Part shown: piece by piece, positions 57,577 to 64,000 of the stretch | How the letters are laid out: every line of letters begins with the position of its first letter | How positions within the stretch are numbered: position 1 is the stretch's first letter | From: Youhaiella tibetensis | GTDB lineage: Bacteria > Pseudomonadota > Alphaproteobacteria > Rhizobiales > Devosiaceae | Length of the DNA: 64,000 bases | Assembly (NCBI RefSeq): GCF_008000755.1 | Contig: NZ_CP041690.1 | Span: 4,242,001-4,306,000, forward strand | Direction: 5' to 3' | Position numbers and translations under genes: made by a program | Notes under the pieces: generated by a model | What the model saw: only the letters and a program-made list of their open reading frames with translations | The model's database searches: none | What the model was told of the DNA's origin: nothing

Positions 57577-58230
57577 ATGACACAGACCGTCACCATCATC
57601 GATTACGGCTCGGGTAACCTCAAGTCGGCCGCCAAGGCATTCGAGCGCGCCGCGCGCGGTACCCAGACCAATATCGTGGTCACCGCCGATGCCGATGCCG
57701 TGCGTCGCGCCGACCGCATCGTGCTGCCGGGCGTGGGCGCCTTCGCCGACTGCAAGGCCGGGCTCGAAGCCGTGCCCGGCATGGTCGAGGTGCTCGAGGA
57801 GCGCGTCATCCGCGGCGGCGCCCCGTTCCTGGGCATCTGCGTGGGCATGCAGCTCATGGCCGAGGAAGGCCGCGAGAAGGGCGTCCACAAGGGGCTGGGC
57901 TGGATCGAGGGCGCCATCGTCAAGCTTGAGCCTTCCGATCCGGGCCTCAAGGTCCCGCACATGGGCTGGAACACGCTCTCCTTCCGGCAGACGCACCCGC
58001 TGCTTGCCGGCATCGAGGATGGCGAGAACGGGCTGCACGCCTATTTCGTCCACTCCTACCACCTGGCCGCCACCAACCCGGCGTCCCTCATCGCCACTGC
58101 CGACTACGGCCAGGCGGTGACGGCGATCGTCGGGCGCGACAACATGTTCGGCACCCAGTTCCACCCCGAAAAGAGCCAGAGGCTCGGCCTTACGCTCATC
58201 GGCAACTTCCTGGGATGGAGCCCGAAATGA
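57577..58230 (+). CDS. hisH: imidazole glycerol phosphate synthase glutaminase subunit
   Basis: 217 residues. Class I glutaminase making ammonia for HisF. Catalytic triad: Cys in [11 protein letters not shown], His and Glu in [31 protein letters not shown] starts the protein. ATG at 57577; the stop overlaps hisA by 4 bp (ATGA). Confidence 0.97.
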   Translation: MTQTVTIIDYGSGNLKSAAKAFERAARGTQTNIVVTADADAVRRADRIVLPGVGAFADCKAGLEAVPGMVEVLEERVIRGGAPFLGICVGMQLMAEEGREKGVHKGLGWIEGAIVKLEPSDPGLKVPHMGWNTLSFRQTHPLLAGIEDGENGLHAYFVHSYHLAATNPASLIATADYGQAVTAIVGRDNMFGTQFHPEKSQRLGLTLIGNFLGWSPK

Positions 58231-58961
58231 TCCTGTTTCCCGCAATCGACCTCAAGGACGGCCAGTGCGTGCGCCTCAAGCTCGGCGACATGGCGCAGGC
58301 CACGGTCTTTAACGATTCGCCGGCCGCCCAGGCCAAGAGCTTCGAGGACCAGGGGTTCCAGTATCTCCACGTCGTCGACCTGAACGGCGCCTTTGCCGGC
58401 GAGAGCGTCAACGGCGCGGCGGTGGAAGCCATCCTCGGGACGGTGAAATTTCCCGTCCAGCTCGGCGGCGGCATCCGCACCATCGCCCATGTCGAGAGCT
58501 GGCTGGCCAAGGGCCTCGCCCGCGTCATCCTCGGCACCGTGGCGGTGCGCGATCCGGCGCTGGTCAGGGAAGCGGCCCGGAAGTTCCCCGGCCAGGTCGC
58601 GGTGGGCATCGATGCCCGCGGCGGCAAGGTGGCGGTGGAAGGCTGGGCCGAGACTTCCGAACTCGACGTCGTCGAACTCGCAAAGCGCTTCGAGGGCGCC
58701 GGGGTGGCGGCGATCATCTATACCGATATCGACCGCGACGGCATCCTGACCGGCATCAACTGGGACTCGACCCTCCATCTGGCGCGCGCGGTCTCGATCC
58801 CCGTCATCGCCTCGGGCGGGCTCGCCTCCATGGACGATATCCGCCGCATGACCCAGCCCGACGCCCGGGTGCTCGAAGGCGCCATCTCGGGCCGTGCGCT
58901 CTATGACGGCCGCATTGATTCACGTGAAGCATTGGCGCTTCTGCGAGGCGAGCGTGTATGA
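58227..58961 (+). CDS. hisA: ProFAR isomerase
   Basis: 244 residues. Phosphoribosylformimino-5-aminoimidazole carboxamide ribotide isomerase. Half-barrel repeats: [19 protein letters not shown] with the catalytic Asp, [24 protein letters not shown] with the second catalytic Asp, and [10 protein letters not shown] parS-like 16-mer (58916-58931) is embedded near the end and encodes IDSREAL. The stop overlaps the next gene by 4 bp. Confidence 0.96.
   Translation: MILFPAIDLKDGQCVRLKLGDMAQATVFNDSPAAQAKSFEDQGFQYLHVVDLNGAFAGESVNGAAVEAILGTVKFPVQLGGGIRTIAHVESWLAKGLARVILGTVAVRDPALVREAARKFPGQVAVGIDARGGKVAVEGWAETSELDVVELAKRFEGAGVAAIIYTDIDRDGILTGINWDSTLHLARAVSIPVIASGGLASMDDIRRMTQPDARVLEGAISGRALYDGRIDSREALALLRGERV
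58916..58931. other. parS-like site inside hisA (TGATTCACGTGAAGCA)
   Basis: Two mismatches from consensus, identical to the site at 35537-35552. In the 3' end of hisA, 7.7 kb right of oriC; the only parS-like site right of the origin in this window. Confidence 0.6.
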
Positions 58962-59293
58962 GCGAGGAGCAGCCCAGGCCGAAGAAATTTCCCTGGGCGA
59001 TCTATTGGCTCATCCTGGCCGCCATCGTGCTCTTGGCGCTCCTGCCGGTCCTTTCGGTACTGTTCGCCGCCTTCGTGGCCAATGCCAATGGCTGCCGGCT
59101 CGACGAGGGGAGCGTCCATTCCTGCATGGTCATGGGCTCGGACTGGGGCGAAACGCTCTACACCTTTGGGGTGATGGGCTGGCTGATGCTCGCCACCCTG
59201 CCGCTGGGGCTCTTCGCCTTCGGCGGCTGGCTCGTCGCCCTCATCGCCCATCGCATCGCCTGGCGGCACACCTCGCGCCGGCAAAGTCCCTAG
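58958..59293 (+). CDS. small membrane protein of the his operon, function unknown
   Basis: 111 residues. Two membrane segments (about 13-41 and 66-98) flank a short periplasmic-type loop with [25 protein letters not shown], including C46 and C56, likely a disulfide. I have seen the NGCxLxEGxxHxC pattern in other hypothetical proteins but no function is known. ATG overlaps the hisA stop and hisF follows 25 bp later, so it is translated within the his operon. Confidence 0.8.
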   Translation: MSEEQPRPKKFPWAIYWLILAAIVLLALLPVLSVLFAAFVANANGCRLDEGSVHSCMVMGSDWGETLYTFGVMGWLMLATLPLGLFAFGGWLVALIAHRIAWRHTSRRQSP

Positions 59294-59318
59294 ACCTTTC
59301 AACCAAGGAGTCTGCTCC

Positions 59319-60128
59319 ATGACTCTCAAGACCCGCCTCATCCCCTGCCTCGACGTCAAGGACGGCCGCGTGGTCAAGGGCGTGCAGTTCGTCGACCTGA
59401 TCGATGCCGGCGACCCGGTGGAAGCGGCCATCGCCTATGACGCCGCCGGCGCGGACGAACTGACCTTCCTCGACATCACCGCCTCGGCCGATGGCCGCGA
59501 GACGATTTTCGACGTGGTGGCGCGCACCGCCGAGCACTGCTTCATGCCGGTGACCGTCGGCGGCGGCGTGCGCAGCATCGAGGACATTCGCAAGCTCCTG
59601 CTCTCGGGCGCCGACAAGGTCTCGATCAATACCGCGGCGGTGAAGGATCCCGATTTCATCGCCCGCGCCGCCGACAAGTTCGGCGACCAGTGTATCGTGG
59701 TTTCGGTCGATGCCCGCCGGCGCCTGACCCAGGCTCCGGGGCAGGACAATTCCAACGAGTGGGAAATCTTCACCCATGGCGGACGCAACCCGACCGGGCT
59801 CGACGCCATCGAATTCGCCGCCCGCATGGTCGAGCTCGGCGCGGGTGAGTTGCTTGTGACCTCCATGGATCGCGACGGCACCAAGTCCGGCTTCGATCTC
59901 GAGCTGACCCGCGCCATCGCCGATGCCGTGCACGTGCCGGTGGTGGCCTCGGGCGGCGTGGGCACGCTCGATCACCTCGTGGACGGGGTCAAGATCGGGC
60001 ATGCCAATGCCGTCCTCGCCGCCTCGATCTTTCACTTCGGCACCTTCACCATCCCCGAAGCCAAGGCGCACCTGGCGCGCAACGGCATCGCGGTGCGGGC
60101 CGACCGCGTCTCGGGAGAAGGCAAGTGA
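59319..60128 (+). CDS. hisF: imidazole glycerol phosphate synthase cyclase subunit
   Basis: 269 residues. TIM barrel that uses ammonia from HisH to make IGP and [23 protein letters not shown] with the catalytic Asp, [39 protein letters not shown] with the second catalytic Asp. ATG at 59319 is preceded by AAGGAG. Overlaps hisE by 4 bp. Confidence 0.97.
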   Translation: MTLKTRLIPCLDVKDGRVVKGVQFVDLIDAGDPVEAAIAYDAAGADELTFLDITASADGRETIFDVVARTAEHCFMPVTVGGGVRSIEDIRKLLLSGADKVSINTAAVKDPDFIARAADKFGDQCIVVSVDARRRLTQAPGQDNSNEWEIFTHGGRNPTGLDAIEFAARMVELGAGELLVTSMDRDGTKSGFDLELTRAIADAVHVPVVASGGVGTLDHLVDGVKIGHANAVLAASIFHFGTFTIPEAKAHLARNGIAVRADRVSGEGK

Positions 60129-60439
60129 CGCTCGAAGAACTCGACCAGCGCATCGCCGCCCGCGCCTCGGCCTCGCCCGAGGAAAGCTACACGGCCAAGC
60201 TCATCTCGCGCGGCATCCAGAAATGCGCTCAGAAGGTGGGCGAGGAGGGCGTGGAAGCGGCCATCGCCGCCGTGGCCGGGGACCACAAGGGCCTCGTCGG
60301 CGAAGCCAGCGACCTGCTCTATCACCTATTGGTCCTATTGCGCGCGGCGGGCGTTTCGCTCGATGAGGTCATGGCCGAACTCGACGGCCGCACCGCCCAA
60401 TCGGGCCTCGCCGAAAAAGCCTCCCGCCCCAAGGAGTGA
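60125..60439 (+). CDS. hisE: phosphoribosyl-ATP pyrophosphatase
   Basis: 104 residues, stand-alone HisE. Second step of histidine synthesis. [31 protein letters not shown] and [28 protein letters not shown] are the all-alpha NTP-pyrophosphatase motifs (KVGEE...E, E..D). The start is GTG at 60125, overlapping hisF as GTGA. Confidence 0.96.
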   Translation: MTLEELDQRIAARASASPEESYTAKLISRGIQKCAQKVGEEGVEAAIAAVAGDHKGLVGEASDLLYHLLVLLRAAGVSLDEVMAELDGRTAQSGLAEKASRPKE

Positions 60440-60440
60440 A

Positions 60441-61403
60441 ATGACCTTGAGCAAGTCCACAGAGACGGTCGACCTCGCCCCCTATCATCGCTTCACCAAG
60501 CGGGAATGGTCCAAGTTCCGCGCCGACGAGCCGATGACGCTCAACGGCGAGGACATCGAGCGGCTGCGCGCCCTCAACGATCCGATCTCGCTGGAGGAGG
60601 CCGAGGAGATCTACCTGCCCATCACGCGCCTGCTCTCGCTCTATGTCGAGGCGATCCAGGGCCTGCACCGGGCCTCCAATATGTTCCTGGGCACCACCGA
60701 TTCCAAGGTGCCGTTCGTGATCGGGGTCGCCGGCTCGGTGGCGGTGGGCAAGTCGACTACCGCCCGCATCCTGCGGGCCCTGCTCCAGCGCTGGAAGACC
60801 TCGCCCAAGGTCGACCTCGTCACCACCGACGGCTTCCTCTTCCCCAATTCCGTCCTCGAGGCGCGTGGCCTGATGGACCGCAAGGGCTTCCCGGAGAGCT
60901 ACGACCGCTCCCGGCTCGTGCGCTTCCTTTCCGAGATCAAGTCGGGCAAGGGCAATGTCAGGGTGCCGGTCTATTCGCACCTGGTCTATGACGTGGTGCC
61001 CGGCGACGAGATCGTGGTGGACCGTCCCGACATCCTCATCGTGGAGGGGCTCAACATCCTCCAGCCGGGGGAATTGCCCAGGTCGGGCAGACCCATCCTC
61101 TTCGCCTCCGATTTCCTCGACTTCTCGGTCTATATCGATGCGGACGAGGACGACCTCACCGCCTGGTTCCTGCAGCGCTTCCTCAAGCTGCGCGAAACCG
61201 CCTTCGCCGACCAGAAGAGCTTCTTCCACAAATTCGCGCTCATGAGCGAGGACGAGGCCAAGGACTTCGGCCAGTGGGTCTGGGAGAACATCAACCGGCC
61301 GAACCTGGTGGAAAACATCGTGCCCACGCGCAGCCGCGCCGACCTGGTGCTCAAGAAGGGCCGCAGCCACGCCATCGAGGAAGTGTTCCTGCGCCGGATC
61401 TGA
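60441..61403 (+). CDS. coaA: pantothenate kinase type I
   Basis: 320 residues. First step of coenzyme A synthesis, normally feedback-inhibited by CoA. P-loop GVAGSVAVGKST (about 96-107), TTDGFLFPN, 'DRKGFPESYD', 'YSHLVYDVVPGDE', and the C-terminal W-rich 'WENINRPNLVENIVPTRSRADLVL'. ATG at 60441 with AAGGAG at a spacing of 5. It is 1 bp after hisE, so the last gene of the his operon; coaE lies in the maf operon. Confidence 0.96.
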   Translation: MTLSKSTETVDLAPYHRFTKREWSKFRADEPMTLNGEDIERLRALNDPISLEEAEEIYLPITRLLSLYVEAIQGLHRASNMFLGTTDSKVPFVIGVAGSVAVGKSTTARILRALLQRWKTSPKVDLVTTDGFLFPNSVLEARGLMDRKGFPESYDRSRLVRFLSEIKSGKGNVRVPVYSHLVYDVVPGDEIVVDRPDILIVEGLNILQPGELPRSGRPILFASDFLDFSVYIDADEDDLTAWFLQRFLKLRETAFADQKSFFHKFALMSEDEAKDFGQWVWENINRPNLVENIVPTRSRADLVLKKGRSHAIEEVFLRRI

Positions 61404-61492
61404 GCGGGCGTTTCCCCGCTCTATCCGCCGCCGCATCGACCCGCTAGTCTCCCCGGACCAAATCGGTGTTTTGTGGGGCTCGATCCGGACAG

Positions 61493-62050
61493 ATGAAGAC
61501 GGCACTTACCCTTTGCGGCTCGACCCGCAACGGTTCCTACAATGAGATTCTGCGCCGCTATGTGAGCGGCAAGCTGCGCGAGGTGGAGGATCTGGAGGTC
61601 ATCGACCTTGATCTCAAGGACTTTCCGATGCCGATCTTTTCGGAAGACCTCGAGGAGGCCGGGGAAACACCCGAGGCCGCCGGCAGGCTGGCCGAGATGT
61701 TCGGCAAGGCCGACATCGTGCTCATCATCTCGCCCGAATACAATTCCGGCACCACCCCGCTGATCACCAACATGGTCGCCTGGCTCTCGCGCCAGAAGCA
61801 CGGCCAGTGGCGCCACGCCGTCTTCGGGCTGGGCGCGGTGTCCTCCGGCAAATATGGCGGCGTGGTCGGCATCGCGCATCTGCGCGATTCGCTCTCCAAG
61901 CTCGGGGCGCTCCTGGTCCCCACGCTCCTGGGCGTCGGCCCCGCCTCCCAGGCCTTCGACGAAAACGGCGTACCCCTCGAGGACGGCATCCGCAGAAAGG
62001 TCGAACAGATGGTCAAGGAGTTGACGCACTTTTCCCGGGGCGGCATCTGA
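61493..62050 (+). CDS. NADPH-dependent FMN reductase family protein
   Basis: 185 residues. Flavodoxin-like fold: LTLCGSTRNGSYNEILRRY (FMN phosphate loop), DFPMPIFSEDLEEAGETPEAAGRLAEMF, IVLIISPEYNSGTTPLITNMVAWLSR (family signature), 'VFGLGAVSSGKYGG'. It reduces quinones, azo dyes or flavins with NAD(P)H; the natural substrate is unknown. ATG at 61493. The stop overlaps the next start (TGATG). Confidence 0.87.
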   Translation: MKTALTLCGSTRNGSYNEILRRYVSGKLREVEDLEVIDLDLKDFPMPIFSEDLEEAGETPEAAGRLAEMFGKADIVLIISPEYNSGTTPLITNMVAWLSRQKHGQWRHAVFGLGAVSSGKYGGVVGIAHLRDSLSKLGALLVPTLLGVGPASQAFDENGVPLEDGIRRKVEQMVKELTHFSRGGI

Positions 62051-62646
62051 TGACGCTCACGCTCTATGTCACGCACCCCGAAGTGGTGATCGACCCGGCC
62101 GTGCCCACGCCGCGCTGGGGTCTTAACGACCTCGGCCGCTGGCGCGCCGAGGATTTCGCCGCCCGCGGCCTCATCCCCGCCGGCACCCGCTTCTTTTCGA
62201 GCACCGAGCGCAAGGCGATGGACCTGGCCCATATCCTGGCCGAGCCGCTGGGCGCCGAAATCTCCTCGGCCGAGGCCTTCGGCGAGAACGACCGCTCCTC
62301 GACCGGGTTCCTTGGCGGGGATGCCTTCACCTACGCGGTGGCCGCACTTTTCGGCTATCCCGACAAGAGCTATCGCGGCTGGGAAACGGCGGTGCATGCG
62401 CAGGCGCGCATCGTGGCCGCCGTGCGCGAGGCGCTGGCGGGCACGCCCGCCGACGTTCCGGTGGTCTTTTGCGGCCATGGCTGCGTCGGCACGCTCCTCA
62501 AGTGCCACCTGGCCGGCCGCCCCATTCGACTCGAGGAAGACCAGCGCTTCATGGGCGCGGCGGGCGGCGGCAACGTCATTTCCATCGACCGCGAGCGCTT
62601 CGCGCTGCTTTCGGACTGGAAGTCGATGGAGGATTTCGGGCGCTAG
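62050..62646 (+). CDS. histidine-phosphatase-like protein lacking the RHG arginine
   Basis: 198 residues. The layout is phosphoglycerate-mutase-like: LYVTHPEVVIDPAVPTPRWGLNDLGRWRAEDFA at the start and VVFCGHGCVGTLLKCHLAG with the second catalytic His. But the usual RHG motif reads THP: the histidine is kept, the arginine is Thr. PRWGLNDLGRWRA still matches 'LTxxGxxQA'. It is probably a divergent phosphatase or a phosphate-binding protein. Coupled to the FMN reductase gene. Confidence 0.75.
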   Translation: MTLTLYVTHPEVVIDPAVPTPRWGLNDLGRWRAEDFAARGLIPAGTRFFSSTERKAMDLAHILAEPLGAEISSAEAFGENDRSSTGFLGGDAFTYAVAALFGYPDKSYRGWETAVHAQARIVAAVREALAGTPADVPVVFCGHGCVGTLLKCHLAGRPIRLEEDQRFMGAAGGGNVISIDRERFALLSDWKSMEDFGR

Positions 62647-63110
62647 GTCCTGGAGGGCGCGCGCTCGGCGCCCCGCGACGGCGCCCAGGGCTCGAGGCCG
62701 AAAAGCCCCATCGCGTCTTCGAGCGCCACGGTGAGGCGGTCGAGCCGCTCGGGCTCGTGGTCGACCTGGCGCAGGCGCACCGGGCCGGCAAGCGGCGCCT
62801 TTTCGAGGAGCGCCAGGCCCTCCGCCGTGATTGAAACCAGACGCGCCCGCTTGTCCTTGGCATCGCGCCGCACCGTGCACAGGCCCTTGAGACGCAACTC
62901 GTCGATCGACTGGCCCAGGGTCGCCGGATGCATGACCAGGGTCTTGCGCAGCGCCGCCAAGGGCAATTGCGGACGCTCGGCCAGGATGCGCAGCACCGCC
63001 AGTTGCAGGCCGGTGAGCCCCAATTGCTTCTTGAGCTCGAGATGGAACTTTTCCATCGCCCGCTCGAGGCGTATCCAGGCGACGATGGCGGAAAGGGCTT
63101 GTTGCTGCAT
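62643..63110 (-). CDS. MarR-family transcriptional regulator
   Basis: 155 residues. Winged helix: [81 protein letters not shown] is the MarR DNA-binding domain (helix alpha4 [14 protein letters not shown], wing with [10 protein letters not shown]). The signal is unknown. ATG at 63110. It converges on the phosphatase gene (4-bp overlap) and diverges from pyrF; a palindrome in its promoter suggests autoregulation. Confidence 0.88.
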   Translation of the reverse strand: MQQQALSAIVAWIRLERAMEKFHLELKKQLGLTGLQLAVLRILAERPQLPLAALRKTLVMHPATLGQSIDELRLKGLCTVRRDAKDKRARLVSITAEGLALLEKAPLAGPVRLRQVDHEPERLDRLTVALEDAMGLFGLEPWAPSRGAERAPSRT

Positions 63111-63118
63111 GGCGGTCT

Positions 63119-63130
63119 TATGGCGCCATA
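63119..63130. promoter_or_regulatory. palindromic operator candidate between marR and pyrF
   Basis: TATGGCGCCATA, a perfect 12-bp palindrome 9 bp before the marR ATG. It overlaps the -10 of a minus-strand promoter (TTGCGA, 17 bp, CATAAG). Likely MarR autoregulation, perhaps also affecting pyrF. Confidence 0.5.
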
Positions 63131-63259
63131 CTATCCTGTTCGCAAGGGGCTTCTGTGGCCCAGGGACACGACGGTTGCGGCAGGATTCTGATTCGCCGGA
63201 CTTGTCGCGGCCGGCCGGATGTGCCACTGAGCCGAAAATACCCCACATGGAGAATCCCG

Positions 63260-63958
63260 ATGACCGGAACGTTGATCGTTGCCCTTGACCTCGACACGCG
63301 CGCCCAGGCCGAGCAGGTGATCGCCGACATCGGGGAGGCCGTCGACTTCTACAAGATCGGCTACCAGCTCTTCTATGGCGGGGACGGACTGAACCTGGGC
63401 AAGGCGCTGATCGCGGCCGGCAAGCGGGTCTTCTTCGACCTCAAGCTCCTCGATATCGACAACACCGTCGAAAAGGGTGCCGCCGCCATTGCCGAGACGG
63501 GGGCGCAGATGCTCACCGTCCATGCCTACCCCAAGGCCATCCGCGCCGCCCTCAAGGGCACGCGCGGCTCGAGCCTTTCCATCCTCGGGGTGACCGTGCT
63601 GACCTCGATGGACGACCAGGACGTGCACGACGCCGGTTACGCGCGCGACGCGGCGGGCCTCGTCGCCCTGCGCGCCGAGGACGCCAGGGCCGCCGGGATC
63701 GGCGGGCTCGTCTGTTCGCCCCGCGAAGCCGGACTGGTGCGCAACATTGTCGGCCCCGGCATGTCGATCGTCACCCCGGGCATTCGCCCCACCTGGGCCG
63801 AGCACGGCGACCAGAAGCGCGTCACCGGGCCGCGCGAAGCGCTCGATGCCGGCGCCAGCCACCTCGTCGTCGGCCGCCCGATCACCGCCGCTCCCGACCC
63901 GGCCGAGGCCGCGCGACGCGTTCTTGCCGAAATGGCGGGCGGAACGCGCCTGGCCTGA
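63260..63958 (+). CDS. pyrF: orotidine-5'-phosphate decarboxylase
   Basis: 232 residues. Last step of UMP synthesis. [17 protein letters not shown] at the start; the catalytic D-K-x-x-D centre is [12 protein letters not shown] (about 61-72); [16 protein letters not shown] and [12 protein letters not shown] are conserved phosphate-site segments, with GRPI near the end. ATG at 63260 has GGAG at a spacing of 7. The window ends 42 bp later. Confidence 0.96.
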   Translation: MTGTLIVALDLDTRAQAEQVIADIGEAVDFYKIGYQLFYGGDGLNLGKALIAAGKRVFFDLKLLDIDNTVEKGAAAIAETGAQMLTVHAYPKAIRAALKGTRGSSLSILGVTVLTSMDDQDVHDAGYARDAAGLVALRAEDARAAGIGGLVCSPREAGLVRNIVGPGMSIVTPGIRPTWAEHGDQKRVTGPREALDAGASHLVVGRPITAAPDPAEAARRVLAEMAGGTRLA

Positions 63959-64000
63959 TTGGCCAAGCCCCCTCGCGCCTGCTAGAAGCACGGGCCGTAT

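Overview
The window looks like the origin-proximal part of a high-GC alphaproteobacterial chromosome, order Hyphomicrobiales (Rhizobiales) and probably Devosiaceae-like. This rests on gene order and protein character, not on a database search. The clues are the order leuS-lptE-holA / parB-parA-rsmG-mnmG-mnmE-rho-hemJ-hemE / oriC / maf-aroE-coaE-dnaQ / hslU-GNAT-hslV / hisB...hisE-coaA, TTAA-N7-TTAAC boxes of the CtrA type beside hemE, and dense coding with third-position GC bias on both strands. No insertion sequence, prophage, CRISPR array or rRNA operon is visible.

Layout. 1-9 kb: envelope and housekeeping genes (NudK-like Nudix hydrolase, beta-carbonic anhydrase, two secreted EF-hand proteins, EamA exporter, asd, a YhiN-type flavoprotein, two tandem PagL-like deacylase paralogs, a luciferase-like oxidoreductase). 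9-18.6 kb: amino-acid biosynthesis (leuB, leuD, argC), a glutamate-type dehydrogenase, deoD and a three-gene sugar-type ABC importer. 18.6-23.7 kb: an ECF42-type sigma factor with three YciI/DGPF proteins, a YdeI-like protein and an ArsR-SRPBCC group. Two matching promoters (TGTCGA-N17-CGTCGT) link the sigma factor to two of these operons. 23.8-29.7 kb: a frameshifted membrane protein gene, tRNA-Gly(GCC), a CnoX-like thioredoxin-TPR protein, a LON-domain protein, Trm112, a ubiquinone hydroxylase and glnK-amtB. 30-42 kb: ftsK, an ArsR-SRPBCC pair, lolA-like, xthA, a cyclic-nucleotide-binding protein, an OmpR-type regulator, a YggS-type protein, leuS-lptE-holA. 42-56 kb: chromosome segregation, tRNA modification, rho, haem genes, oriC and maf-aroE-coaE-dnaQ, then hslVU. 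56.5-64 kb: the his operon, coaA, a flavin reductase, a divergent histidine-phosphatase, a MarR regulator and pyrF.

How it fits together. The hemE-maf gap at about 50.76-51.20 kb has CtrA-type boxes, DnaA-like boxes and a 14-bp inverted repeat, as expected of an alphaproteobacterial oriC. From it, the main operons run outward: rho, mnmE/mnmG/rsmG/par and hem leftward, maf-aroE-coaE-dnaQ and his rightward. Nine parS-like 16-mers built on the CACGTG core lie between 22.7 and 58.9 kb around parAB and oriC, mostly in gaps or at gene ends, and three lie inside coding sequence. Together with ParA/ParB and FtsK they form the segregation apparatus.

The most interesting signals are the parS array and its placement, the oriC architecture, the ECF42 regulon with two readable promoters, the amtB-ftsK gap with mutually exclusive RNA pairings, the single-base frameshift at 24019-24023, and several divergent enzymes (the second PagL-like protein and a phosphatase without the RHG arginine).
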